A stretch of DNA of 64,000 bases from Streptomyces sp. NRRL F-5122 (GTDB lineage: Bacteria; Actinomycetota; Actinomycetes; Streptomycetales; Streptomycetaceae), in contig NZ_LMWH01000254.1 of the NCBI RefSeq assembly GCF_001507435.1, forward strand, positions 1 to 64,000. The letters are read 5' to 3'. Positions 33,717 to 43,499 of this stretch are shown one piece after another (position 1 is the stretch's first letter; each line of letters opens with the position of its first letter). Both the position numbers and the translations under genes were made by a program. The notes under the pieces are model-generated. The model ran no database searches. It worked only from the letters and a program-made list of their open reading frames with translations, and had not been told where the DNA came from.

Positions 33717-34375
33717 TCAGCGCCGTCGCGCCAGGGTCAGCCCGTCCGCCACCGGCACCATCACGCTGTCGACCCGCTCGTCCGCCGTCACATGGTCGTT
33801 GAAGTCCCTGATGGCGGCGGCGAGTCCGGACGCGCCGGGATCCGTCGCACCGCCGTGGTAGAAGACGTTGTCCACCACGAGCAGACCGCCCGGACGCATG
33901 CGCGGCACCAACTCGTCCCAGTACGCGACGTAGTTGTCCTTGTCCGCGTCGATGAACGCCATGTCGATGCGCGGCCCGGCGGGCAGCGCCCGCAATGTGT
34001 CGATCGCGGGTGCGATACGCAACTCGATCCGGTCGGACACCCCCGCCTTCGCCCATCCCGCCGCGCGTACTCCGTCCACTCCTCGCAGACGTCGCACGTC
34101 AGCAGGGTTCCGTCGGGGGGCAGCGCCTGCGCCATGGACAGCGCCGACAGCCCGGTGAAGGTCCCGATCTCGACGACCCCCCGCGCCCCGGTCAGCCGCA
34201 CCAGAAAGGCCAGAAGCGGCCCCTGTTCCTCGGCGACCTGCTTGCCAGCCACCAGCGGCAGCCGGGTGTGCGTGACCTCGACCAGCATCCGCTGCACGGG
34301 GTCCAGCGGTGGGTTGTGGCCGAGCATGTACGCGTAGAGCTCGTCCGTCAGCGGCGTCCCGTTCCCCTTGGCCAC
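33717..34375 (-). pseudogene. O-methyltransferase (class I), frameshifted
   Basis: The gene would encode about 219 residues of a catechol-OMT-like O-methyltransferase. The first part starts at GTG 34375 (GGAGGAGGACCGG upstream) and reads ARGVVEIGTFTGLSALSMAQ through VCEEWTEYAR. The second part continues in another frame as GWAKAGVSDRIELRIAPA, AFIDADKDNYVAYWDEL and RPGGLLVVDNVFYHGG. The break is near 34,057-34,062, where TACGCGCGGCGGG lacks one base compared with a TAC GCG CGC GCG GGA reading. All active-site motifs are otherwise present, so a recent mutation or a sequence error is possible. Confidence 0.75.
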
Positions 34376-34479
34376 CCGGTCCTCCTCCGGCCCGCCCCGA
34401 GATCCTGAGCGCTTCGGGCTCTCTTCCACCGTATCCCGGGGTCGCCGGAACGGGGCGGGTCGTGCCGGACGGGGACGGG

Positions 34480-35292
34480 TCAGGCCTGGCGCGCCTCCTT
34501 CAGGAACTCCCGCAGGATCCGCTCGCCGGCCAGCACGCCCCGCTCGGGCAGGGCGGTGATGCCCGGTGCCGTCCAGTCGGCGTCGGCGAGCTCGCCGTGC
34601 CCAGGGCGCCAGCCGCGGTCGGCGGCCAGCAGCAGGTCCGCATCGAGCAGCGAGTCCCCGGCGGCGAGGGTGAGCGCGGCCCCGGTACGGCGGGCGACCT
34701 CCCGCACGGCGGCGCTCTTGGTGAGCGGCTTCGGCACGGCGTAGATCTTGCGGCCCTGCAGGGACACCGTCCAGCCGCGGTTCTCGGCCCACACGGCCAG
34801 TTCCTTCACCCACTCCTCCGGCAGCAGCTCGCGCTCCACCACGAGGTAGGCGAAGAGGTCCTCGGCGACCCGATGCTTGCGCAGCCACACCGGGTCCGCG
34901 GTGGCCGCCAGGTGCTCCCGCACCTCCTCCAGCGGCGCGCACTCCTCGGCGAGCCGGGCGACGACCGCTGCGTGCCACTCGGGATCGGCGACACCGTCGA
35001 CGAGCAGATGGCCGCCGTTCGCGCAGATCGCGTACGTCGGGGCCGGGCCGGGCAGGTTGATGCGCTGGTACTGCTTGCGGGTGCGGGTGGTGGTCGGCAC
35101 GAACACCGCGCGGTCGCCGAGGTCCGTGAGCAGCGCGGCCGCGGTCTCGGTCATGTACGACAGCGGCCTGCTCTCGTGCACCTCGACGCACAGCAGCCGG
35201 GGCGCCCTGGCGTCCGGCATGGTCAGCGCGAGCGCCGCGGACGAGTAGATGAGCGTACGGTCGAGGTCGCTGGCGACCAGAACGGGGCTCAT
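34480..35292 (-). CDS. HAD-family hydrolase of the ter cluster
   Basis: A 270-residue HAD phosphatase. Motif I is SDLDRTL (Asp9 nucleophile, Asp11), and the last motif is AAGDSLLDADLL. The Cof-like cap lies between them, with TTTRTRKQYQRINLPGP as the motif II region. Its start overlaps the stop of the phosphoribosyltransferase gene. In ter-associated biosynthetic operons a HAD hydrolase, phosphoribosyltransferases and a citrate-lyase-like protein occur together and are thought to make or modify a nucleotide-like metabolite. This gene fits that set. Confidence 0.8.
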   Translation of the reverse strand: MSPVLVASDLDRTLIYSSAALALTMPDARAPRLLCVEVHESRPLSYMTETAAALLTDLGDRAVFVPTTTRTRKQYQRINLPGPAPTYAICANGGHLLVDGVADPEWHAAVVARLAEECAPLEEVREHLAATADPVWLRKHRVAEDLFAYLVVERELLPEEWVKELAVWAENRGWTVSLQGRKIYAVPKPLTKSAAVREVARRTGAALTLAAGDSLLDADLLLAADRGWRPGHGELADADWTAPGITALPERGVLAGERILREFLKEARQA

Positions 35293-37793
35293 GCCGTCAC
35301 CGCCCTGCCGTCGGCGCCGGTCGCGCCCCGGGTGTACTTGGGATGGATCAACCCCACGCAGGTGTAGGGCAGTTCGTCGACCAGCTCGACGGGCACGCCC
35401 CGCTGCCCGGCCAGCAGCCGCACATGGTCGAGGTCGGCGCCCGCCCCGGACCGCGCCAGTATCTTCCAGGGCACCCGGCGCAGCAGTACCCGCGTGGTCT
35501 CGCCGACGCCGGGCTTGACGAGGTTCACGTCGTGGATGCCGTACTCCTCGCTGATGCGTTCCACCGCCGCCCAGCCCTCCCAGGTCGGCGCGCGGTCACC
35601 GGAGAGCAGTTCCTTGGTCTGTGCGTCGACCGCGTCCTCGACCTCCGTGAAGCAGGCCGAGACGGTGTCGAGGAAGGCGACCGAGACGTCCGCTCCGGCG
35701 AGTTCGCGGTAGAACTTCGCGCCGTGGTAGTCGTGCGGCCCGACCAGGTCGGCACGCAGCACCGTGCGGGATATCAGCCCGGAGACCGTGGAGTTGAGGC
35801 AGGCGGACGGGATCAGGAAGTCCTCACGCGTGCCGAAGGTCCGTACGCAGGAGCCCGGGTCCGCGAGCACCGCGATCTCCGGGTCGAAGCCGGTGATGCC
35901 GTCGGACTCCTCGAACTCCCGGATCGCTTCGGCGAGTTCCCGGGTGATGGCGCCCTTGCCGGTCCAGCCGTCGACGAAGACGATGTCGGCGGGGTCGTAC
36001 CGGTCGGCGAGGTAGCGCAGGGCGTTGGCGTCGATACCGCGTCCGCGCACGATGGACACCGCGTAGTGCTGCACGTCGATGCCGTGGCGGTGCCGCGCCC
36101 AGCGGCGCATCAGGACGCCCACGGGGGTTCCGGCGCGGGCCAGCGAGACGAGGACCGGACGCGGGGACCGTTCGGCGAGGACGGTCTCGGTGACCACGCC
36201 GACGGCCTGCGCGATACGGGCGGCGGACGTCTCGAGTGCCGCGTGGAACAGCTCCTGGTACTGCTCGCTCGGCTGGTACTCCACCGGCAGCGACTCGGCG
36301 TAGTGCGCGCCGCCGCTCTGGATCGCCTCCTCGCGTTCCTCGGTCGGCGCCTCCAGGGTGACGTCCGAGAGGTCCTGGAGCAGCCAGCCGACCTCGTCGG
36401 GCGCGTACGAGGAGAAAGCGGGGCCACGAAGTGGCTCGGGCAGCATGGCGGGCCTTTCGGGGACGTGCCGGGGCGCGGGGACATAGCTGGGCACGACCGC
36501 GAGCAGGACGTGCGGGGTGTGGGCGGCGAGCCGGTCCAGGAGGCCGCCCGGGGCGTGCAGTCCGGGTGTGTCGGCCACGGAGTCCACGACGGCGACGACG
36601 GCGTCGAAGCCGGCACCCGCCACGTTGTAGGCATAGCGCTCGCCGGGGCCGTCGGCCGGGTCGTCATGCGCGGGGAAGGCGATCCGGCTGCGTATCGCAT
36701 AGCCGGGGTCGTCCACGGCGAGGACGGGCGAGCGGGTGGTCGTGGAGAAGCGGACCTCGGCGGGGACGACCTGCTCCAGCTCCCGGGCCAGCCGCAGCGG
36801 CGCGTACATCAGCTCCTCGAAGCCGAGCACGAGGACGCGTCGGGCCGCGCCGGGTATCGCCTCGGCCAGCCGCGCCGCCATGGCGGGCAGCGCACGCTCC
36901 AGACGGACCCGGTGCTCGGGGGTGAAGCCGTGGCGCCCGCCGTCGGGCAGACCGCCGGGCCAGCCGAGGCTCACCCGGGCGATGCGGCCGAACGCGTCGG
37001 CCCTGTCGCCGGATGCCTCGCCGGACGCGCTGTCCGACTCCGTACCACGCACGGCGCTCTCGTGCTCCGCGACCAGCGCCTGGCCCTTCTCCAGCACCCC
37101 CACCGGCAGCCGCACCGTGCCCGAGACCGCCGCCACCAGGTCCACTCGGGCGCCGATCTCCCGGGCGAAGCCCTCCAGGCGCCCCAGATCCGCGGCCGAG
37201 CGCATGTCGACCAGCGCGACGACGACGTACCGGTCGCGCGGATACCGCTCGTGCAGGTCGCGGATCGTGTTCATGACCGTGTTGCCGGTCGAGAACTCGT
37301 CGTCGACCAGGACCAGCGGACCGTCGCCGGCCAGCAGCGCCGGATCCTCCGGCAGCAGCAGATGCGAGGTGGCGTGGGAGTGCGACTCCTCGAAACCGCC
37401 GGCCGGGGCGACGCCCTCGACGGGCCGGCGGGTGGAGTGCAGATAGGGGGCGAGCCCGAGACCGTCCGCGACGGCGTGACCGAGCCCGGTGGCCGTCTCC
37501 GCGTAGCCGAGGACCACCGCGCCGCGTCCGCCCGAGCCGTACCGACCACCGCCGTCGCCGCCCAGCAGCTCCCGCACCCGGCGGCCGAGCGCGAACCCAT
37601 GGCTGTAGACGACGGCCGGTGACTGCGGAACGTGCTTGCCCAGCACGTTGGAGACGAGCAGATGCGCCCGTTTGGGGTTGCGCCGCAGCGCGAGACCCAG
37701 CAGATCGGTCAGCCGTTCGTCGCCGACCAGCTCCACCCCGAGCCGCTCGGCGACCCACGTCCCGGACCAGACCACGTTCTTCCTCGGTTCCAT
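35289..37793 (-). CDS. Fused phosphoribosyltransferase/StiP-type protein of ter cluster
   Basis: An 834-residue protein combining parts that are separate genes elsewhere. Residues 1 to about 430 are a PRTase-2 plus TRSP module, with the PRPP motif LVLVDDEFSTGNTVMNTI near 158-175. Residues about 460-834 resemble the PRTase-1/StiP group, with a second PRPP-like motif, VFVDGWTGKGAITREL, near 603-618. The start ATG 37793 lies 18 bp after the aldolase stop, and the end overlaps the HAD start, so all three form one operon. Related proteins are known from Ter-dependent stress islands; the product is unknown. Confidence 0.78.
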   Translation of the reverse strand: MEPRKNVVWSGTWVAERLGVELVGDERLTDLLGLALRRNPKRAHLLVSNVLGKHVPQSPAVVYSHGFALGRRVRELLGGDGGGRYGSGGRGAVVLGYAETATGLGHAVADGLGLAPYLHSTRRPVEGVAPAGGFEESHSHATSHLLLPEDPALLAGDGPLVLVDDEFSTGNTVMNTIRDLHERYPRDRYVVVALVDMRSAADLGRLEGFAREIGARVDLVAAVSGTVRLPVGVLEKGQALVAEHESAVRGTESDSASGEASGDRADAFGRIARVSLGWPGGLPDGGRHGFTPEHRVRLERALPAMAARLAEAIPGAARRVLVLGFEELMYAPLRLARELEQVVPAEVRFSTTTRSPVLAVDDPGYAIRSRIAFPAHDDPADGPGERYAYNVAGAGFDAVVAVVDSVADTPGLHAPGGLLDRLAAHTPHVLLAVVPSYVPAPRHVPERPAMLPEPLRGPAFSSYAPDEVGWLLQDLSDVTLEAPTEEREEAIQSGGAHYAESLPVEYQPSEQYQELFHAALETSAARIAQAVGVVTETVLAERSPRPVLVSLARAGTPVGVLMRRWARHRHGIDVQHYAVSIVRGRGIDANALRYLADRYDPADIVFVDGWTGKGAITRELAEAIREFEESDGITGFDPEIAVLADPGSCVRTFGTREDFLIPSACLNSTVSGLISRTVLRADLVGPHDYHGAKFYRELAGADVSVAFLDTVSACFTEVEDAVDAQTKELLSGDRAPTWEGWAAVERISEEYGIHDVNLVKPGVGETTRVLLRRVPWKILARSGAGADLDHVRLLAGQRGVPVELVDELPYTCVGLIHPKYTRGATGADGRAVTA

Positions 37794-37810
37794 CTCAGTC
37801 GGTGCCGGCG

Positions 37811-38977
37811 TCAGCCGGGAAGTCCCGCGGCCAGCAGCTCCACGAAGCCGATGTCCTCGCCCGCCACACCGAAGACCTCGGCGCGCTGGAGCGTGCGCTC
37901 CGCCCAGGCGCGGTGCGGCTTCACCTCGTTCATCTTGTTCGTGTACGCGGAGCGCAGCACTCCGCCGCCGAGCCGCTCGGGCCGCATGATGTCCTGGGCG
38001 TCGCTGAACTCCTCGTGACTGACGACCGACAGTGCGTGCACGGGCATCACATGCGAGGGGTGGATGCAGGTCTTGCCGAGCAGGCCGTTGGCACGGTCGA
38101 GGGAGATCTCGCGCAGCAGCCCGTCCAGGTCGTGCTCGATGAGCGTCTCGCGCAGTTCCTCGACCTCGCCCTCCATGAAGGGGCTGCGCCGCAGCTGCGG
38201 CTTGAACATCCGCTCCTGCGCCCTGAAGTACTCCCACACGGGCCCGGTCACCGTGAATCCGGTGCCGTCGGCCCGCCCGAGGACATTGACGACGTCGGCG
38301 ATCACGGAGGCCACGATCTGGACGTCGTAGGCGGTCATGTCGGGCGCACGGCGCAGGCCGTACGAGGAGCAGAAGTCGGTGACGCCGAGGCGCAGCGCGA
38401 GCACCCGGTCGCGGTACTTGTCCACGGTGCGGAAGATGCCCTCCAGCGTCTCCCGGCGCGTCTCCAGGTAGAGCAGGGAGGGCGACTCGAGGACCGGCAT
38501 GGCGAAGAGCCTGCGCCCGCTCGCCGTCACGGCCCCGGTCAACGCCTCCATGAAGGGGACGCCCCGCTCCTCGGTGAACTTCGGCAGCACGAAACCGGAC
38601 AGCAGCCGGACCGCCGGACCGAGCCGGGCCACCAGGTCCGGGATCTGCTCGGGGACACGGACCCGGATGAAGAGCAGCGGCAGCTCCACGTCCGGGCGCC
38701 CGGCGAGGTCGGTGAACTGCCGGACCAGATTCTCCTCGGCGTCCACGACGTCCGCGTCGTCGATGGAGTCCTCGAGGCACAGCACCATGGACACGACGCC
38801 CCGGCCCGCCTGCTTGACCACGTCGTCGGCGAGCTGCGGACGGGTCGCGGGACTGTAGAGCGTGGCGCCGAGGGCCACCGCGAGCACACGGGCCGGCGCG
38901 TCGGCGGTGAAGACGGCGGGCTCCTGATGGAAGAGCCGCCGCCGCTCCTCAGGGGCGATATGCCCGAAATGACGCAT
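37811..38977 (-). CDS. HpcH/HpaI aldolase/citrate-lyase-like protein of ter cluster
   Basis: A 388-residue TIM-barrel protein of the CitE/HpcH superfamily: RGVVSMVLCLEDSIDDADV carries the metal-binding acidic region, then SGFVLPKFTEERG, FAMPVLESPSLLYLE and a late GLLGKTCIHPSHV, the conserved CitE ending. It is the first gene of a minus-strand operon with the fused phosphoribosyltransferase and the HAD hydrolase. It would form or break a C-C bond in the metabolite these enzymes handle. Divergent from a TerD gene, with a 187-bp shared promoter region. Confidence 0.82.
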   Translation of the reverse strand: MRHFGHIAPEERRRLFHQEPAVFTADAPARVLAVALGATLYSPATRPQLADDVVKQAGRGVVSMVLCLEDSIDDADVVDAEENLVRQFTDLAGRPDVELPLLFIRVRVPEQIPDLVARLGPAVRLLSGFVLPKFTEERGVPFMEALTGAVTASGRRLFAMPVLESPSLLYLETRRETLEGIFRTVDKYRDRVLALRLGVTDFCSSYGLRRAPDMTAYDVQIVASVIADVVNVLGRADGTGFTVTGPVWEYFRAQERMFKPQLRRSPFMEGEVEELRETLIEHDLDGLLREISLDRANGLLGKTCIHPSHVMPVHALSVVSHEEFSDAQDIMRPERLGGGVLRSAYTNKMNEVKPHRAWAERTLQRAEVFGVAGEDIGFVELLAAGLPG

Positions 38978-39164
38978 GAGACTCCCCCGTGGTGCTGGAC
39001 TGCCCGAAAAGTGGTGGCCGGTAATACTACGTAGAACTCCATGTCATGGGTTCCCGTTGGGCATGAAGTTCAGGTAACTCGGCTGTGTCCGTGGTACATC
39101 GGCGCAGCGGCGGGGGTCCACCCCCGCGTTGTCGTGACCTTGACGGGGAAGGCAGGATGACGCC

Positions 39165-39998
39165 ATGACGCACGCGATGCTGAAGGGGTCGAACGTACCG
39201 CTCGAGGTCACGGCGGTACGGGCGGTGCTGCGCTGGGCAGCGGGACAGGGCGCTCCCGAGGTGGACGCCTCGGCGCTGCTCCTCGGCCCCGAAGGGCGGG
39301 TGCGGTCCGACGAGGACTTCGTCTTCTACAACCAGCCCCGGCACCCCTCGGGCAAGGTCCGGCTGCTCGGGAAGAAGCGGGAGGCGGACCGGCTGACCGA
39401 GACGATCCAGACGGACCTGGCGGGCGTCGAGCCCGGCGTGGGCCGGGTGCTGCTGGTCGCCTCCGCGGACGACGTCACCTTCGACCAGGTCCGGTCGCTG
39501 AGCATCCATCTGTACGACGCGGCGGCCGCAGACGGGGAGCCACTGGCGTACTTCGACATCAAACCGGAGACCGGCGCCGAGACGGCCCTGATCTGCGGGG
39601 AGCTGTACCGGCGTGGCGACGCCTGGAAGTTCCGGGCACTCGGCGAGGGCTATCTGAACGGGCTGAAGGGCCTCGCGAACGACTTCGGCATCTCGGTGGA
39701 CGAGTCGGAGGCACCCGCCGAGACCGGAGCGGTCCCGGCCGTCGCCGAGATCTCGTTGCCGCTGCCGCCGGAGCAGCCGGTGCCGCAGCAGCCGGCTTAC
39801 GGCTATCCGGCGGAGCCGGTGTCGACGCAGCCGGCCTACGGCTATCCCCAGCCGGCCAGCCCGCCCGCCTACGGCTATCCGCAGACGCAGGCGGCCCCGG
39901 CGACGGCGCCCGCCTACGGCTATCCGCCCACCGCGGCACCGGCCCTGGACCCGAACTTCACTCTCCCGCCGCAGGGGCCGCAGTTCATCGGCCGGTAG
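39165..39998 (+). CDS. TerD-family protein with AYGYP repeat tail
   Basis: A 277-residue protein. Residues 1 to about 180 are a TerD domain ([20 protein letters not shown], then [11 protein letters not shown], and [19 protein letters not shown]) that should bind calcium through its acidic loops. The remaining roughly 95 residues are low-complexity and contain four AYGYP copies separated by Pro/Gln/Thr-rich spacers, a tail that could be a protein-interaction or phase-separating region. TerD proteins are associated with tellurite, phage and envelope stress. It is divergent from the aldolase operon and convergent with the TerA-like gene. Confidence 0.83.
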   Translation: MTHAMLKGSNVPLEVTAVRAVLRWAAGQGAPEVDASALLLGPEGRVRSDEDFVFYNQPRHPSGKVRLLGKKREADRLTETIQTDLAGVEPGVGRVLLVASADDVTFDQVRSLSIHLYDAAAADGEPLAYFDIKPETGAETALICGELYRRGDAWKFRALGEGYLNGLKGLANDFGISVDESEAPAETGAVPAVAEISLPLPPEQPVPQQPAYGYPAEPVSTQPAYGYPQPASPPAYGYPQTQAAPATAPAYGYPPTAAPALDPNFTLPPQGPQFIGR

Positions 39999-40002
39999 CC
40001 GG

Positions 40003-40734
40003 CTACGCCTTCGTCTTGTAGCCCCGGCCCCACTGCAGACCCCAGCCGTAGAGCCGGTCCAGTTCGGCCTGGAAGCCGTACACGAACTTCACCTCGCGGC
40101 GGACGACGATCTCGCCCTTGACGTTCTCTATCAGGACGACCGCGCAGGAGCGGGCCTGCGGGTGGCGTTCGTCCAGACCGATCTCGATGCGCGGGCCGTT
40201 GCTGGGATAGAGCGTGACCACGGCGTGCGTACGGTCGAACGCGGGCGTCTGGTCGTAGATGTAGACGAAGATCAGCAGCCGTTTGAAGTCGTCCCGGTGA
40301 TCGAGGTTGACGAAGATCGTCTCACCGGAGCCGGAACCGAACCGGTCGTCACCGCTCAGCTTGATGTACGGCGGGTCGTTGAGCTCCCCGAAAAAGCTGC
40401 CCAGCGGCTGCACCACACCCTTGGTGCCGTCGGCCAGCTCGTACATGCAGCCGAGGTCGAGGTCGACGTTGACCATGCTCTGGGTGTGCGCCTGCACGAC
40501 CTCGGGGGTGAACATCCGGAACGGGTGCCTCAGCAGGCTGCCCCGCTCGGGACCGCCGATGTCCGAGGTCCGCATCCGCCACGACAGGTTGATGCGCAGG
40601 TTGCCGGTGGCCGCGCCCTGCTTGGTCAGCGAGACCCGCTGGTGCCGTTTGGTCAGCTCGATCGAATTGCTCGCCGCGCTCCCCGAGTCGAACTCCGTCG
40701 CGCGCCCGCGCCACACGCCGTCCCAGAAGCTCAT
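40003..40734 (-). CDS. TerA-like tellurium-resistance family protein
   Basis: A 243-residue protein starting at ATG 40734 (MSFWDGVWRG), after AGGGGGCGGGC. It opens with a short strand region (IELTKRHQRVSLTKQG). The main domain reads NVDLDLGCMYELADGTKGVV, LNDPPYIKLSGDDRFGSGSG, then IYDQTPAFDRTHAVVTLYP, the form seen in TerA members of the Ter superfamily. It lies between the repeat-tailed TerD gene (convergent, 4 bp apart) and the TerC-like gene. The family's role is in chemical and phage stress; the mechanism is not established. Confidence 0.75.
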   Translation of the reverse strand: MSFWDGVWRGRATEFDSGSAASNSIELTKRHQRVSLTKQGAATGNLRINLSWRMRTSDIGGPERGSLLRHPFRMFTPEVVQAHTQSMVNVDLDLGCMYELADGTKGVVQPLGSFFGELNDPPYIKLSGDDRFGSGSGETIFVNLDHRDDFKRLLIFVYIYDQTPAFDRTHAVVTLYPSNGPRIEIGLDERHPQARSCAVVLIENVKGEIVVRREVKFVYGFQAELDRLYGWGLQWGRGYKTKA

Positions 40735-40937
40735 GCCCGCCCCCTGTGTCACTACACGGTTCAACAGCCACGGGGCGGCCGCCGAGAACGTGTCCTCGCT
40801 GCCGCCCCGCACAGAGCGTTCCTCACCGGGGCCCGGTCCACACCCGCGAGACCGTCACCGACGGGCGGGAAGGTGTGCGCCCCGGGGCTCATACGCCCCG
40901 GAGGTCGACCGGACCCTCGAAGGGGGAACGCGTGCCC

Positions 40938-42086
40938 CTACACCCCGGACGAGACCTCAGTCTTCGCGTCCGGCGCCTCCGCTTTTCCCTCGGCCGCGGC
41001 GAGCGCACGGTTGCGGCGTACCGAGGACCAGAAGGACCAGCCGATGAGGACGACACCGACGAGACCGGTGATCACCTCGTTGATCTGGTACTGGATGGTG
41101 ACCATGAGGATCACGGCCAGCGCGCCGATCGCGTAGTGCGCGCCGTGCTCCAGGTAGACGTAGTCGTCGAGGGTGCCCTGCCGGACGAGGTAGACGGTCA
41201 GCGACCGAACGTACATCGCGCCGATGCCGAGGCCGAGCGCCATCAGGATGATGTCGTTGGTGATGGCGAAGGCGCCGATCACACCGTCGAACGAGAAGGA
41301 CGCGTCCAGGACCTCCAGGTAGAGGAACATGAAGAACGCGGCCTTGCCGGCCAGCCGGACCGCCGAGCGCTCCTTTCCGGTGCGCGCGGCCTCTTCCTCC
41401 GCCTCGCTCTCCCGCTCCTCCTCGTCCTCGAGCCTGTCCTCGAAGTAGCCGGAGAGACCGCCGACGATCATGTACGTGATCAGACCGGCGATGCCGGAGA
41501 TCAGAACCGTCTGGCCCTTGTCGATGTGCGCGCCGCCGTGCTGGTGGGCGTGGGTCGCGAAGGTCATGGAGGCGATCAGCAGGACGATCAGCGCGATGCA
41601 GACCGACAGCATGTCGACCTTGCCGAGCTTGGAAAGCGGGCGCTCGATCCAGCGCAGCCACTGGATGTCCCGGTCCTCGAAGATGAAGTCCAGGAAGATC
41701 ATCAGAAGGAACATCCCGCCGAAGGCGGCGATCGCCGGGTGGGCGTCGGTGACGAGCTGCTGGTACTGGTCCTTGTCGGTCAGCGCCAGGTTCACCGCGT
41801 CTATGGGGCTCTTCTTCGCCGTGACGGCGACGATCACGACGGGGAATACCAGCCGCATGCCGAAGACCGCGATCAGCACACCGACCGTGAGGAAGATCTT
41901 CTGCCAGAAGGCACTCATCTTCTTCAGGATTCCGGCGTTGACCACGGCGTTGTCGAAGGACAGCGAGATCTCGAGGACGGACAGGATCGCCACGATGCCG
42001 AAGGCGGTCCACCCCCCGTAGAGGACCGCAAGGACCAGGCCGACCGCGGTGACCACGAACGACCAGCCGAAGGTTTTCAAAAGCAC
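40938..42086 (-). CDS. DUF475/TerC-like integral membrane protein
   Basis: A 382-residue multispan protein of the TerC/DUF475 group. Two copies of the acidic in-membrane motif are visible: SVLEISLSFDNAVVNAGIL near the N-terminus and LDASFSFDGVIGAFAIT in the second half, the hallmark of TerC-type metal-ion transporters. A charged cytoplasmic loop (EDEEERESEAEEEAARTGKE) joins the halves. It starts at GTG. It follows the tandem TerD genes on the same strand, matching the usual association of TerC with TerD. A role in manganese/calcium export to secreted proteins is known for TerC relatives. Confidence 0.83.
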   Translation of the reverse strand: MLLKTFGWSFVVTAVGLVLAVLYGGWTAFGIVAILSVLEISLSFDNAVVNAGILKKMSAFWQKIFLTVGVLIAVFGMRLVFPVVIVAVTAKKSPIDAVNLALTDKDQYQQLVTDAHPAIAAFGGMFLLMIFLDFIFEDRDIQWLRWIERPLSKLGKVDMLSVCIALIVLLIASMTFATHAHQHGGAHIDKGQTVLISGIAGLITYMIVGGLSGYFEDRLEDEEERESEAEEEAARTGKERSAVRLAGKAAFFMFLYLEVLDASFSFDGVIGAFAITNDIILMALGLGIGAMYVRSLTVYLVRQGTLDDYVYLEHGAHYAIGALAVILMVTIQYQINEVITGLVGVVLIGWSFWSSVRRNRALAAAEGKAEAPDAKTEVSSGV

Positions 42087-42137
42087 TGGCTACCCAATCC
42101 GAATCTGTACGGGACTCCCCCGTCGCCGTACCCGGCT

Positions 42138-42713
42138 TTACGAAACGTTGACTCCGAAGTCTAGAGCGATTCCGCGCAGACCGGATGCGTACCCCTGTCC
42201 CACCGCCCTGAACTTCCACTCGGCGCCGTAGCGGTAGACCTCGCCGAAGATCATCGCGGTCTCCGTGGAGGCGTCCTCGCTCAGGTCGTAACGGGCGAGC
42301 TCCTGGCCGTCGGCCTGGTTGACCACACGGATGAAGGCGTTGCTGACCTGGCCGAACGTCTGACCGCGCTCGTCGGCCAGATGGATCGAGACCGGGAAGA
42401 CGATCTTGTCGCACTGGGCCGGGACCTTGGAGAGGTCGATCAGGATCGACTCGTCGTCGCCGTCGCCCTCACCGGTGAGGTTGTCCCCGGTGTGCTCCAC
42501 CGACCCGTCCGGGCTCTTGAGCTGGTTGTAGAAGACGAACCACTCGTCACCGAGGACCCGGCCGCCACTGCACAGCAGCGCGCTGGCGTCGAGGTCGAAG
42601 GGGGCTCCGGTGGTGGAGCGCGCGTCCCAGCCGAGCCCGATCATCACCTGCGTGAGATTCGGTGCGGCCTTGGAGAGGGAGACGTTGCCTCCCTTGGCGA
42701 GCGTGACGCCCAT
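42138..42713 (-). CDS. TerD-family stress protein (copy 1)
   Basis: A 191-residue single-domain TerD protein: [40 protein letters not shown], the calcium-binding loop [15 protein letters not shown] and the end [20 protein letters not shown]. It is very similar to the next upstream gene (42,811-43,386) and the same length, clearly a tandem duplication. The ATG at 42713 gives the canonical MGVTLAKGG start. It acts in the cytoplasm, presumably at the membrane with TerC-like proteins. Confidence 0.9.
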   Translation of the reverse strand: MGVTLAKGGNVSLSKAAPNLTQVMIGLGWDARSTTGAPFDLDASALLCSGGRVLGDEWFVFYNQLKSPDGSVEHTGDNLTGEGDGDDESILIDLSKVPAQCDKIVFPVSIHLADERGQTFGQVSNAFIRVVNQADGQELARYDLSEDASTETAMIFGEVYRYGAEWKFRAVGQGYASGLRGIALDFGVNVS

Positions 42714-42810
42714 GATGCTGGTCCTCCCCGAGATGGTGCTGCTCTGCTTGTCCTGCGCGTCCGGCGCCGCACTCAAACCGTGCGACGCCGGACGATGCGG
42801 TTCAGGCTGC

Positions 42811-43386
42811 TCAGACGTTGACGCCGAAGTCCTGCGCGATACCGCGCAGACCCGAGGCGTAACCCTGACCGATGGCGCGGAACTTCCACTCCGCACCGTG
42901 GCGGTACAGCTCACCGAAGACCATGGCGGTCTCGGTGGAGGCGTCCTCGCTCAGGTCGTAGCGCGCGATCTCCTGCTGGTTCGCCTGGTTGACGACACGG
43001 ATGAACGCGTTGCGGACCTGGCCGAAGGACTGCTGGCGGTTCTCGGCGTCGTAGATCGACACCGGGAAGACGATCTTCTCGACGTCGGTCGGGACCGAGG
43101 CGAGGTTGACCTTGATCACCTCGTCGTCGCCCTCGCCCTCGCCCGTGAGGTTGTCGCCCGCGTGCTCGACGGAGCCGTCCGGGCTCTTGAGGTTGTTGAA
43201 GAAGACGAAGTTCTGGTCGCTGCCGACCTTGCCCGACGTGTTCAGCAGCAGGGCGCTGGCGTCGAGGTCGAAGTCGGTACCGGTCGTGGTGCGGACGTCC
43301 CAGCCCAGACCGACGAGGACCGCGGTCAGGCCCGGGGCCTCCTTGGTCAGCGATACGTTGCCGCCCTTGCTGAGGCTGACTCCCAC
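42811..43386 (-). CDS. TerD-family stress protein (copy 2)
   Basis: A 191-residue TerD protein: [55 protein letters not shown] and [20 protein letters not shown]. The GTG at 43386 follows GGAGGGACTC. It is the first of three same-strand genes (two TerD, one DUF475/TerC-like) with gaps of 97 and 51 bp, so probably one transcript. Aspartates in the two acidic loops are intact in both copies, so both should bind calcium. Confidence 0.9.
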   Translation of the reverse strand: MGVSLSKGGNVSLTKEAPGLTAVLVGLGWDVRTTTGTDFDLDASALLLNTSGKVGSDQNFVFFNNLKSPDGSVEHAGDNLTGEGEGDDEVIKVNLASVPTDVEKIVFPVSIYDAENRQQSFGQVRNAFIRVVNQANQQEIARYDLSEDASTETAMVFGELYRHGAEWKFRAIGQGYASGLRGIAQDFGVNV

Positions 43387-43499
43387 GAGTCCCTCCATTG
43401 GTGTCCAGGGGCGGGGAGCCCCGTAGTGCGTTGGCATCGGATCAACGAGTCGATCCTAGTGACGGGTTCCCGTACCCCGCAGGCCTTGGGACCCGAGAA

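Noticed and set aside
35343..39034. Long plus-strand frames across the ter operon
   Set aside because: They mirror the minus-strand phosphoribosyltransferase and aldolase genes and have the His/Gly/Arg-rich composition of shadow frames.
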